From Acidimicrobiaceae bacterium (lineage in GTDB: Bacteria; Actinomycetota; Acidimicrobiia; Acidimicrobiales; UBA8190): a stretch of DNA of 64,000 nt. Shown one piece after another: positions 7,682-16,096 of this stretch. The notes beneath the pieces were generated by a model. It was not told where the DNA came from, did no database searches, and worked only from the letters and a program-made list of their open reading frames with translations. The stretch spans positions 1 to 64,000 of the forward strand of contig PLXQ01000021.1 in NCBI GenBank assembly GCA_003151475.1. The letters run 5' to 3'. The stretch's first letter is position 1; the number at the start of each line of letters is the position of its first letter. Both the position numbers and the translations under genes were made by a program.

Positions 7682-10600
7682 GTGGCCACCACCGAGAACA
7701 TCACGGTTCTCTTCACCGATCTGGTGGGTTCGACCGAGCTTGCCTCTTCACTGACCCCTGACGCCGGCGACGAGGTACGCCGCAAGCACTTCTCGGCGCT
7801 GCGCCAAGCCATTGCCACCTCCGGGGGCACCGAGGTCAAGAACCTGGGCGACGGCCTCATGGTGGTCTTCCCAGCTGCCTCGGCGGCCCTCTCATGTGCA
7901 GTCGCCATGCAGCAGGCCGTCCACCGCGACAACGCCGGGGCCGAACGCTCCTTGGGCATTCGGGTGGGGCTCAGTACCGGAGAGGCGACAAAGGAGGATG
8001 GGGACTACTTCGGCGATCCGGTCGTCGAGGCCGCCCGCCTGTGCGCCCGGGCCGACAGCGGACAGATCCTGGCCGCCGAGGTCGTGAGGATTCTCGGTGG
8101 ACGTCGCAGCTCACATGTCTTCACGTCGCTCGGAGAACTTGAGTTGAAGGGACTGCCCGAGCCCATAGAAACCCTCGACGTCTCCTGGGAGCCTCTCGGC
8201 GCAGACGCACCGGGATCGGGAAGGGTGCCGCTGCCCAACCGCCTGACCCATCGTCCCGCCGTCGGGGTCATCGGTCGCGAGAACGAACTCGCCCTGCTGG
8301 AGGCGGCCGCCAAGCGTGTCGCCGCCGGTGAAGGACGGGAGCTGATCCTCCTGGCCGGGGAACCGGGCCAGGGCAAGACGACCCTCGTGTCCGAGCTCGC
8401 CCGGCACGTACACGACGGCATGACAGTGCTTCTCGGGCGCTGCGACGAGGAAGTGGGGGCGCCGTATCGTCCGTTCCAGGAAGCCCTCTCCCATCTCGTG
8501 GCTCACGTCGACGAAGAGCTGCTCCGAACACATGTGGCCAGCCATGGTGGGGAGTTGGCGCGCATGGTGCCCGCCCTCGGTCAGCGTCTCGGAGAGCTGC
8601 CGCCGCCCCAGACCACCGACCCAGACACCGAGCGCTACCTCCTCTATGCGGCCGTGGTGGGACTGCTGGAGGAGGCGGGCCGCCAGAGTCCGTTCGTCCT
8701 CGTGCTCGACGACCTGCACTGGGCGGACAAGCCAAGCCTGCAACTGCTCCGCCACGTGGTGGCCAACTCCTCGGCCACCCGTCTCCTTATCCTCGGGACC
8801 TATCGCGACGGGGAGCTGTCTGCCGCTCACCCGCTCACCGAAGTCCTGGCGGCGCTGCACCGGGAGCCCGCCGGGGTCTCGACCATCGACCTGAAGGGTT
8901 TGGAGGACACCGGCGTGATCGCCTTCATGGAGTCGGCTGCCGGACACGAGCTGGATGACGCCGGGGTGGGACTGGCCCACCAGCTCTACCGGGAGACCGA
9001 CGGCAATCCCTTCTTCGTGGCCGAGGTATTGCGCCACCTCTCGGAGTCGGGGGCCATCGTCCAGGACGCCACCGGACGCTGGACGGCGCCCGGCTCGGAA
9101 GGCCACCTGGCGCTTCCCCACAGCGTGCTGGCTGTCATCGGCACCCGGGTCTCGCGACTAGGAGAGGAGGCCACCAAGGTTCTCTCAACGGCGTCGGTGA
9201 TCGGACGGGAGTTCGACCTCGATCTGTTGGTCGAGACGACGGCGTTGGACGAGGACGCGCTCATTGACCTGCTCGAAGAAGCCGAGCACGCCGCCGTCGT
9301 CAACGAACTCCCCGACTCACCCGGGCGCTACAGCTTTTCCCACGCCCTCATCCAGCACACCCTGTACGAGGACGTGGGGGTGACGCGCCGCACCCGGTTG
9401 CACCGGACGGTGGGCGAGGCGATCGAACGCCTCTACGGGGATCACAACGACGCTCGGCTCGGCGAGTTGGCCCGACACTTCCTTCTGGCTACCAGGCCGG
9501 CCGATGCGGGCAAGGCCATCGCGTACGCACGACGTGCGGGGGAGGCGGCCCTTGTGGCCCTCGCTCCCGACGACGCCGTCGGCTACTTCTCCCAGGCCCT
9601 CGAGCTGGCGGGACAGGGAGTCAGAGTCGACTCGACCGGTCGCATCGACCTGTTGATCGGCCTCGGGACCGCCCAGCGCCAGGCGGGCATCGCCTCGTTC
9701 CGCGAGACCCTTCTGGAAGCGGCTCGACGCGCGCAAGAGCTCGGCGACACCGATCGTCTGGTGGCGGCGGCACTGGCCAACAGTCGAGGTTTCTTCAGTG
9801 CGATTGGGCAGTTCGACGCCGAGAAGGCCGACGTGCTCGAAGCGGCGCTCGACGCCCTCCCCGATGCCGACAGCCCTGAGCGGGCGCGTCTGCTCGCCAC
9901 GTTGTGCAGCGAGATCAGCTACCACAGCCCACTCGAGCGCCGCCTCGCCCTCGCCGACGAGGCCAAAGGAATGGCGCGTCGCCTGGGGGATCGGTCCACC
10001 TTCGTCGATGTTGTGAGCATGTGCGGCACGGCCCTTAACGCCCCTTCGACACTCGCCACGGAGTTGGCAGACATCGCGGAGGCATTCGCCGCGGTCCGGG
10101 ACCTGGACGACCCCGTACCCCTGCTCTCTGGCGGCAACCTCGGTTCGGTGCTTGCCGTCCGCGCCGGCCAGTTCGAGGTTGCCAGGGAACGCCAGGCGAT
10201 GATTCGTGCGATGGCGGAGAAGCTCGGTCAGCCTCTCTTCTTGTGGAGCACTAGCTACCTCGACGCTTCGCTCGCCTTGCTGCACGGCGACACCGAAGAG
10301 GCCGAGCAGCTCGCCACCGCGGCGCTCGAGATGGGCACGGCAAGCGGACAGCCCGACGCCTTTGCCTTCTACGGAGTGCAGCTCATGGAGACCCGCTTTG
10401 AGCAGGGTCGGTTGGGAGAGCTGGTGTCGCTCGTCGCCGACGCTGCTGAGCAGAATCCAACGATGCCCGTTTACAGAGCCGCTTTGGCGGCTGCATACCT
10501 CCATGCGGGCAACGAGGAGGCGGCCCGGGAGCTGGTCGACGGGGCTGCGGCAGATTCGTTCGCCTTGCCCGACGACAACACGTGGTTCGACGGGATGGTC

Positions 10601-10996
10601 GAATACGCGTGGGTCGTGATCGAGCTGCAGCTCCGTCCCTATGGCGACCCGTTGATCAAACTGCTTGTTCCGTTCCGCGACCAGGTGCCTCACGACGTCC
10701 TCATCCCCCACCCTCCGGTGGCGACGTTCCTCGGCGGGCTCACGACCGTGGTCGACCGCTTCGAGGAGGCCGAGTCGTACTTCGAGCAGGCAGACGAGCT
10801 CAATACCCGTGGCGAGATGAAGTTCGCGGAGGCGTACACCCACATGTTGTGGGGTCGAATGCTCCGAACCCGCAACGGGCCGGGGGACGCCGACCGCGCC
10901 CGGGAGCTCCTTGAGCAGGCACGGGAGAACGCAGCCGCCCGCGGCTACGCCATGGTCGAACGTCAGGCAAACGCCGAGTTGTCGAAACTGTCCTGA
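7682..10996 (+). CDS. Class III nucleotidyl cyclase-AAA ATPase-TPR signalling protein
   Basis: 1104 residues from GTG 7682, preceded by AGGGGG at good spacing and by a TAATCT -10 box at 7658. Residues about 5-180 are a class III adenylate/guanylate cyclase domain: metal-binding Asp in VLFTDLVGST, second Asp in VKNLGDG with the base-selective Lys, and ARL motif Arg in VVEAARL, where the usual Asn is Glu. A STAND/AAA module follows with Walker A AGEPGQGKTT (about 222) and Walker B FVLVLDDLHWAD. The remaining ~650 residues are helical TPR-like repeats. Such proteins are thought to sense ligands or proteins through the repeats and gate the ATPase/cyclase. The Asn-to-Glu change could weaken cyclase activity. 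Confidence 0.85.
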   Translation: MATTENITVLFTDLVGSTELASSLTPDAGDEVRRKHFSALRQAIATSGGTEVKNLGDGLMVVFPAASAALSCAVAMQQAVHRDNAGAERSLGIRVGLSTGEATKEDGDYFGDPVVEAARLCARADSGQILAAEVVRILGGRRSSHVFTSLGELELKGLPEPIETLDVSWEPLGADAPGSGRVPLPNRLTHRPAVGVIGRENELALLEAAAKRVAAGEGRELILLAGEPGQGKTTLVSELARHVHDGMTVLLGRCDEEVGAPYRPFQEALSHLVAHVDEELLRTHVASHGGELARMVPALGQRLGELPPPQTTDPDTERYLLYAAVVGLLEEAGRQSPFVLVLDDLHWADKPSLQLLRHVVANSSATRLLILGTYRDGELSAAHPLTEVLAALHREPAGVSTIDLKGLEDTGVIAFMESAAGHELDDAGVGLAHQLYRETDGNPFFVAEVLRHLSESGAIVQDATGRWTAPGSEGHLALPHSVLAVIGTRVSRLGEEATKVLSTASVIGREFDLDLLVETTALDEDALIDLLEEAEHAAVVNELPDSPGRYSFSHALIQHTLYEDVGVTRRTRLHRTVGEAIERLYGDHNDARLGELARHFLLATRPADAGKAIAYARRAGEAALVALAPDDAVGYFSQALELAGQGVRVDSTGRIDLLIGLGTAQRQAGIASFRETLLEAARRAQELGDTDRLVAAALANSRGFFSAIGQFDAEKADVLEAALDALPDADSPERARLLATLCSEISYHSPLERRLALADEAKGMARRLGDRSTFVDVVSMCGTALNAPSTLATELADIAEAFAAVRDLDDPVPLLSGGNLGSVLAVRAGQFEVARERQAMIRAMAEKLGQPLFLWSTSYLDASLALLHGDTEEAEQLATAALEMGTASGQPDAFAFYGVQLMETRFEQGRLGELVSLVADAAEQNPTMPVYRAALAAAYLHAGNEEAARELVDGAAADSFALPDDNTWFDGMVEYAWVVIELQLRPYGDPLIKLLVPFRDQVPHDVLIPHPPVATFLGGLTTVVDRFEEAESYFEQADELNTRGEMKFAEAYTHMLWGRMLRTRNGPGDADRARELLEQARENAAARGYAMVERQANAELSKLS

Positions 10997-11486
10997 TCCC
11001 GCCCGGTATTCGCGCCTACGCAGACGGCACGCTGACTCGCAAAACCGCCCGACATTGCCGGTGTTGCGCTAATCACCGTCGGTCGGTAGGTGCTCGGGGC
11101 CACCCTGTATTGCTCGCTGGCGCCAATCCCGAGCGGGTTGCCCATTGGCCAGGCCATCCGAGTGCGGTCTCACTCTTAGGACAAGTCCAGAAGCACCGGG
11201 GCGCATAGCCCCGATTCTGCGCTACTTGGGCCAGCGCTCACCTCTGAGTTCGACCGCAGTCGGTATCGGCACTTTGCGCACCGGGCCATTCAATACACAA
11301 ATAGGCCGATATCGCCCTGTTTGTGAGCGGTCCAGCCGGTCGCTCCTCCATTCGATTCTCCCTATCGCCAGCGATAGCGGGCGAACGAGCCGAGTGATCG
11401 TGGTGAGGCCTCGCCCAGAGGGTATGGAAACCATTGGTGAAGGGCCAGACGAAGTTCTGCGGGCGTGCCGGGTGGGAGAAATGACG
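10997..11486. other. Intergenic region with second copy of diverged repeat
   Basis: No supportable gene. A plus-strand open frame over 11145-11528 has no recognisable domain and runs through a terminator hairpin, so I do not accept it. The region contains the direct-repeat copy at 11268-11330. Confidence 0.45.
11268..11330 (+). repeat. Diverged direct repeat, copy 2
   Basis: Gapless partner of 7528-7590, at 3740 bp offset. The two copies bracket the cyclase-AAA gene, as ends of an old insertion or duplicated unit might. Both contain the core (C/T)CG(A/G)TATCGCCC. Confidence 0.5.
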
Positions 11487-11521
11487 GTGTCGGGCCAGGT
11501 CGATGCGGCCTGGCCCGACAC
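11487..11521 (-). terminator. Terminator hairpin after the tautomerase gene
   Basis: Perfect 13-bp stem: GTGTCGGGCCAGG (11487-11499) pairs with CCTGGCCCGACAC (11509-11521) around a 9-nt loop. On the minus strand it starts 17 nt after the tautomerase stop and is followed by a short T-containing stretch. Confidence 0.7.
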
Positions 11522-11538
11522 CAGGTGATGCGTCCTAG

Positions 11539-11769
11539 CTACCGGGCGACCGCAGGCGCCTTTTGAAGGTCTTTGACGTATTGAGCCGTGATGGCGTTGC
11601 CACCGATACCCCAGTCGCCACTTTCGACCTCGTCGATAGTGACCCACGTCACTCCGCGCAGAGCCTCACCCTCGATGCTGACCATGGTCTCGGTGAGCTG
11701 GGAGATCATCTCCTGCTTCTGGCTGCTATCGAAGACTCCCTTGATGACTTTGACCTGTACGAGCGGCAT
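11539..11769 (-). CDS. 4-oxalocrotonate tautomerase-family enzyme
   Basis: 76 residues, close to the family's usual ~60-75. After Met removal the catalytic N-terminal Pro1 is exposed in MPLVQVKV. The rest fits the beta-alpha-beta unit (KQEMISQLTETMVSI, then VTWVTIDEV and WGIGG). Family members tautomerise or hydrate unsaturated keto acids as oligomers. The ATG at 11769 has a perfect AAGGAGG at about 5 nt spacing. It is divergent from the SARP regulator, whose phased repeats lie between the two genes, so the regulator may control it. The physiological substrate is unknown. Confidence 0.85.
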   Translation of the reverse strand: MPLVQVKVIKGVFDSSQKQEMISQLTETMVSIEGEALRGVTWVTIDEVESGDWGIGGNAITAQYVKDLQKAPAVAR

Positions 11770-11822
11770 GATGTCCTCCTTTGCGCCCGGATTGGGTGCT
11801 GGGATCAGTATCCGAGGGGCGG

Positions 11823-11888
11823 CTGCGACTGGCCTGCGAGGCTCTTGCCACACCCTTGCAAGCGTTCTGCAAGCTCGCTTGCAATAAT
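11823..11888 (+). promoter_or_regulatory. Six phased hexamer repeats with -10 box: likely SARP operator/promoter
   Basis: CTGCGA (11823), CTGCGA (11834), TTGCCA (11845), TTGCAA (11856), CTGCAA (11867) and TTGCAA (11879) follow each other at 11, 11, 11, 11 and 12 bp, one helical turn each. The last overlaps AATAAT (11883-11888), which matches the -10 consensus at 5 of 6 positions and ends 6 nt before the ATG. SARP regulators are known to bind short direct repeats at ~11-bp pitch next to the -10 box. Autoregulation or control of the divergent tautomerase is inferred. Confidence 0.7.
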
Positions 11889-11894
11889 GGGCTC

Positions 11895-14846
11895 ATGGCG
11901 TCTGACCTCGACTTTCGGGTCTTGGGTGGCATTGAATTGGTACGTCATGGGCGGGCTGTTCCGATCGGGGGCCCGAAGCCACGTTTGGCGCTCGCGGTCT
12001 TGGCGGCCCACCGAGGGTCAGTTGTCTCGGTAAACCGCCTGTGTGACGAGTTGTGGGGTAGCAACCCTCCAACAGACCCTCCTGGCGTTCTGCAAAGCCA
12101 TCTCTCGCGGTTGCGACGGGTCCTTCGGCCGGAGGCCGAGATCATTGCTCGCCCACCGGGCTACGTGCTTCAGATTCCCGATGACGCGATCGACGCAGGT
12201 CGTTTCGAGCTGTTGTGCAAGCGGGCGAGCCCCTCCTCGGACCCGCAGGCGACCGTTGAACTGCTGGAAAGCGCCCTCGCGTGTTGGCGGGGCTCACCCT
12301 TCGAGGAGTTCGCTGAACATGATTGGGCTCGGCTCGAGGCGATGCGTCTCGACGAACTCTATGTAGTTGCGCAAGAGGAGCTTTTCGAGGCGCGCCTCGC
12401 CCTCGGTGGACACGCGACTCTTATCGGTGACCTAGAAGCTCTCGTCGCGCGGCATCCCTTGCGGGAGTGCTTCTGGCAGCAGCTCATCGTCGCCCTGTAT
12501 CGCAGTGGCCGTTCAGGGGAGGCGCTTCGGCGGGCGGAGACGCTTCGGGTCCTGCTGCGCGAGGAACTTGGGCTCGACCCTTCGCCGGCGTTGCGCGACC
12601 TCGAAGCCCGCGTCCTCAGTGATGACCCGACACTTCTTCAGCCTCCTGTGGCGGCACGACGATCAGTGACGCGACAACTCCCGGCCGAGTCCACGAGGCT
12701 GGTTGGTCGTGCCGATGAGCTCGAGCTGCTCGCCGGCCGGCTGCGAATCGATCGATTGGTCACACTGACGGGTCCAGGGGGAGTCGGCAAGACACGGCTT
12801 GCGATGCGGCTCGCAAGCGACGTGTGGGATGAGTTTGACGGCGAGGTCTTCGTGGCCGAGCTCGCACCGGTGCGTGATCCCTCGTCGACCGTCGCCGCCA
12901 TTGCCACAGCGATCGATGTGCAACAGCGCCAGCATCTTTCCATTGAGGACACCCTCGTGGAGTACTTACGAGCGCGCCGGGCACTGCTGGTTCTCGACAA
13001 CTGCGAGCATTTACGAGCCACCATCGCGTCGCTCTCCGGGCGTCTCCTCAGCTGGTGTCCTGACGTGACCATTCTTGCTACCAGCCGCGAAGTCCTTGGA
13101 CTTCCGGGCGAGCAGGTGTGGCGGGTCCGGCCCCTTGCGATTCCGAACGAGGGCGCTGGTGCGGCGGCAGCATCTGAAGCTCCGGCCGCTCGCCTCTTCG
13201 TCGAACGCGCCATCGCCGCCCGCCCCGGATTCGCTCTCGGACCGGACAACGTGGCTGACATTATCGACATCGTCCGCCATCTCGATGGGCTTCCACTGGC
13301 GCTCGAACTCGCGGCGGCGCGCATACGGGCCATGAGTCCGGCGGCGCTCGCAGAACGTCTCAACAAGGGCTTCGATCTCCTCTCCGGCGCGCAAGAATCG
13401 ATGATCCCCCGGCATCGCACACTGCAAGATCTGGTGGAATGGTCTCACGACCTTCTGGCTCCGGATGAGCAACGACTGTTCGCACGATTGTGTGTTTTTG
13501 CTGGAAGTTTCGGGCTTGACGCCGTCGAAGTGGTGTGCGCTGGTCAGGATCTGGATATTTCCAGGGTGTCGTTGCTCCTTGCGAATCTGGTGGACAAGTC
13601 GATGGTGCAACTTGTCGACGAGGATCTTCCCCGTTATCGACTGTTGGAGACTTTGCGCGAGTATGGCCGCGACCACGTTGACGAAGAAGAGCGCGCCACG
13701 GTCCGCGCCCGACATGCAGCTTGGTACCTCAAAGTGGCCGAGCAATGCGCTCGATCGTTGGCGGGAGCGGATGAAGCACTGGCGATCAAGATGCTGGACC
13801 GCGACTTTGACAATCTCCGCGCTGCTCACCTGTGGTCTATCGAACATGGTGACATCGACGCGGCGTTACGCCTGGTCGCTGGACTCAGAGAGTATTCGTT
13901 CCGATGCATGCATGCCGAGATCACAAGCTGGGCGGATGCTGCAATCGCACTTTCCGACGCTCCCATGCACGAACGATTTCCTGTCGCTGTTGGCGTCGCC
14001 GCCTACGGCCGGTTCATCCGAGGCGACCTCGAAGGCGCCATCGAACTCGGTGAACAGGCCATCGCCGCTGCCGATCGACTTGCCGTCGATAGCTCCGGAT
14101 TAGCCGAACGCGCGCTTGGCAATGCATGGTTCTACAAGGGCGAGGTCGAACGAGGCGTCGAATGGATGGATCGCATGATCGCATCAGCGAGGAGGGGTTC
14201 TCCGGCTCGCCTTGCCCATGCTTTCTATATGCGATCGGTTGCTTTCACCAGCGTTGGCGACAATGTCAGAGGTGCTCAGTTTGCCGCCAGCGCTCATGTC
14301 GCCGCCGTCGACTCCGGATCTCCCACGGCCCTAGCCCAAGCCCTTTACGCCCAGGGTCTCGCCCTCAAGTCAACGAGCCCAATCGAAGCAACCGTTCTGC
14401 TACAGCGAGCAGCAGATATCGCCAGAGACGCTGGCAACCGGTGGATTCAAGCCTTCGCGCTCACCGAAGTACTTTGGCTTGAGAGTCGCGAGGGCCAACC
14501 ACGCGAAGCGCTGGCACGCTACATCGGCGTGATCGACCTTTGGTATCGCGGCGGAGACTGGGCTAACCAATGGCTGTCTCTCCGCCACGTGTTCGGCATC
14601 CTTGTTCAGCTTCGAGCAGACCTCGCAGCGGCCACGCTCCATGGCGCGCTCACCGCCGCCGGCTCTGCGTACGCCTTGCCGTTCGAAGCCGCCGACGCAC
14701 AGCGAATCAGCGACCTCGTAGATGATCTTCGTGACCGGCTGGGTCCAGCCACATTCGCTTCAGCAGTAAGGCGAGGACCCACTCTCAACGATGGCGAGAC
14801 CATTGATTTCGTACGCGCCCAGATCCAGACGCTCTCGCAGCCATAA
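11895..14846 (+). CDS. SARP/BTAD-family regulator with NB-ARC ATPase and TPR-like region
   Basis: 983 residues from ATG 11895; with the -10 box ending 6 nt upstream, the transcript is probably leaderless. Residues about 4-95 form an OmpR-like winged helix (DFRVLGGIELVRHG, then RLALAVLAAHRGSVVSVNRL). BTAD follows (RFELLCKRA... ALRDLEARV, about 100-245), then an NB-ARC-type ATPase with Walker A TGPGGVGKTRLA (about 290) and Walker B ALLVLDNCEH. The C-terminal ~450 residues are helical repeats. Such large SARPs (AfsR-like) activate transcription, often of specialised metabolism. No biosynthetic cluster lies alongside; the only obvious nearby target is the divergent tautomerase or the gene itself. 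Confidence 0.9.
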   Translation: MASDLDFRVLGGIELVRHGRAVPIGGPKPRLALAVLAAHRGSVVSVNRLCDELWGSNPPTDPPGVLQSHLSRLRRVLRPEAEIIARPPGYVLQIPDDAIDAGRFELLCKRASPSSDPQATVELLESALACWRGSPFEEFAEHDWARLEAMRLDELYVVAQEELFEARLALGGHATLIGDLEALVARHPLRECFWQQLIVALYRSGRSGEALRRAETLRVLLREELGLDPSPALRDLEARVLSDDPTLLQPPVAARRSVTRQLPAESTRLVGRADELELLAGRLRIDRLVTLTGPGGVGKTRLAMRLASDVWDEFDGEVFVAELAPVRDPSSTVAAIATAIDVQQRQHLSIEDTLVEYLRARRALLVLDNCEHLRATIASLSGRLLSWCPDVTILATSREVLGLPGEQVWRVRPLAIPNEGAGAAAASEAPAARLFVERAIAARPGFALGPDNVADIIDIVRHLDGLPLALELAAARIRAMSPAALAERLNKGFDLLSGAQESMIPRHRTLQDLVEWSHDLLAPDEQRLFARLCVFAGSFGLDAVEVVCAGQDLDISRVSLLLANLVDKSMVQLVDEDLPRYRLLETLREYGRDHVDEEERATVRARHAAWYLKVAEQCARSLAGADEALAIKMLDRDFDNLRAAHLWSIEHGDIDAALRLVAGLREYSFRCMHAEITSWADAAIALSDAPMHERFPVAVGVAAYGRFIRGDLEGAIELGEQAIAAADRLAVDSSGLAERALGNAWFYKGEVERGVEWMDRMIASARRGSPARLAHAFYMRSVAFTSVGDNVRGAQFAASAHVAAVDSGSPTALAQALYAQGLALKSTSPIEATVLLQRAADIARDAGNRWIQAFALTEVLWLESREGQPREALARYIGVIDLWYRGGDWANQWLSLRHVFGILVQLRADLAAATLHGALTAAGSAYALPFEAADAQRISDLVDDLRDRLGPATFASAVRRGPTLNDGETIDFVRAQIQTLSQP

Positions 14847-15307
14847 CGACTCAAGGGAGCGAAAGGTCCCACTAAAGACGAGCATTCCACAGACCGAGCC
14901 CCACAGTCAGGCCCATTTCGAGCTACCTCCGGTCCTTCCAGGGAGTCCGACGGCGGTGCGACCTGACACCAGCCGATATCACCGAGATATGCCGGTAATC
15001 GTCATCTCCTTTCATTCAAGAATCTTGGATGCGATTACCGGCATGATCTGCGGCTATGCCGGCCCGATGGGCGGAGTGATCTTCGATCACCGGCATAACA
15101 CCGGCTCCCGGGCCACCTGTTGGGCCGAGCAGACCAAGCGCTATTGCCGGTTCCAGCTAGGGATCTGAAGACCGGTCGCTGACCCCACCCACGCTGTATT
15201 CTCCGGCGCGCTTGTTTCCGGTCGGTCGGTCGGTCGTTATGGTTGTAGCGCCTGCAGCACGCGATGACAGTCGGTTCTCCGACTTAAGCCCGTTTGGGTC
15301 TGACGAA
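14847..15307. other. Intergenic region rich in inverted repeats
   Basis: No gene found. The region contains a perfect 13-bp inverted repeat (listed separately), a short hairpin GTGATC-TTC-GATCAC near 15078, repeated CCGGCAT words, and a GGTC tetranucleotide run near 15220. It may hold transcription ends of the SARP and vapC genes or a decayed mobile element. Confidence 0.4.
14989..15044. repeat. Perfect 13-bp inverted repeat
   Basis: ATGCCGGTAATCG at 14989-15001 and CGATTACCGGCAT at 15032-15044 are exact reverse complements, separated by 30 bp. The symmetry extends imperfectly outwards (CCGAGAT / AGATC-CGG). It could be a protein-binding site, the end of a small mobile element or a long-range hairpin. 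Confidence 0.55.
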
Positions 15308-15706
15308 TCAGGGTTCGACTCGCCGCACCGTGTCCATCCGATCAATTGACTCATCGAATGAGACGACTTCGTCTACATCGGCTAATTCGGCTACGGCCAC
15401 GAGGTAAGCCTCGGCAAAATCGAGCCTTGCGACTTCATATATCTCGATTGCGCGAAACAGCGTCTCCTGGTCCACCACGGTTATCGCCTCGAAGCCGATG
15501 ATGGATCGGACCGCGTCGGCAATCTGCCCCCGGGGGGCTTTGTAAAACGATTCCAGCACATACACGATCTCAGCGACGACCAGGTCCACCAAGACGAGTT
15601 CGCCAGGGCCTGATGTAGAGAGCAAGCGCGTGGCGCGCGCTGCCATCTCCGGTGGATCGCCCGTCAGGTGCCGGACGAGGACATTGGTGTCGATCAGGGC
15701 ACTCAA
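15308..15706 (-). CDS. vapC: VapC-family PIN-domain toxin
   Basis: 132 residues from TTG 15706, the start chosen because TTGA is shared with the antitoxin stop. PIN ribonuclease pattern: first acidic residue in LIDTNVLVRHL, conserved Glu in VVAEIVYVLE, and C-terminal Asp in VVSFDESIDRM. The third acidic site, usually Asp, is Glu in FAEAYLVAV. PIN toxins cleave RNA with Mg2+. Position directly after an AbrB-type antitoxin makes a toxin-antitoxin operon. The Asp-to-Glu change may or may not lower activity. Confidence 0.85.
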   Translation of the reverse strand: MSALIDTNVLVRHLTGDPPEMAARATRLLSTSGPGELVLVDLVVAEIVYVLESFYKAPRGQIADAVRSIIGFEAITVVDQETLFRAIEIYEVARLDFAEAYLVAVAELADVDEVVSFDESIDRMDTVRRVEP

Positions 15707-15954
15707 CGTCGCTTTGGTGCCCGGGTCGTCCGGGTGGCTCCCACCACGTCCTCCCACTTCGCCCCGCGAGCCCTGCTCGGAACCGGGATGCTCCCCGCCA
15801 GTTCGAGCAATCGAGGCGTGCGAGCAAGGACAGCCCGGTGACCCTCGATTCTGAACACGACAACGTCGCCTTCAGAGAGCTTTAGCGCCTCCCGCACGGA
15901 CTTTGGGATCGTCACCTGCCCCTTTGAGGTCAGTTTGGCCGCCACATCCATCAT
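15703..15954 (-). CDS. AbrB/MazE-like antitoxin
   Basis: 83 residues from ATG 15954, with AAGGAG 9 nt upstream. The swapped-hairpin DNA-binding motif is clear: AAKLTSKGQVTIPKSVREALKLSEGDVVVFRIEG. The C-terminal ~35 residues are basic and flexible, as in antitoxins that wrap the toxin. Upstream lies a perfect palindrome that probably is its operator. It overlaps vapC by 4 nt. Confidence 0.88.
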   Translation of the reverse strand: MMDVAAKLTSKGQVTIPKSVREALKLSEGDVVVFRIEGHRAVLARTPRLLELAGSIPVPSRARGAKWEDVVGATRTTRAPKRR

Positions 15955-15964
15955 GAATAAACTC

Positions 15965-15990
15965 TCCTTACATCTCTGTGGATGTAAGGA
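15965..15990. promoter_or_regulatory. Palindromic operator of the toxin-antitoxin operon
   Basis: TCCTTACATC (15965-15974) and GATGTAAGGA (15981-15990) are perfect 10-bp arms around 6 bp. The palindrome begins 11 bp before the antitoxin ATG and covers its ribosome site. Antitoxins of the AbrB/MazE fold repress their own operon at such sites. Confidence 0.7.
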
Positions 15991-16096
15991 TACATGATCG
16001 ACAGCCATGGCTCAAAGAGGGACCGAATAGGGACGGAGTAGGGATCGATCCGCCGATACTTGGGCACCGGCAACCCTCGATCCGATCGAGAATTTT

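Noticed and set aside
11145-11528. 127-codon plus-strand frame
   Set aside because: No recognisable protein features; it crosses the strong hairpin after the tautomerase gene.
10997-15307. A specialised-metabolite gene cluster expected next to a SARP regulator
   Set aside because: No synthase or tailoring genes around it; only a tautomerase and degraded DNA.
15157-15354. tRNA-like sequence (GGTTCGACTC) near the vapC end
   Set aside because: The flanking bases cannot form T-arm or acceptor stems, and no anticodon arm is found; the stretch is partly the vapC C-terminus.
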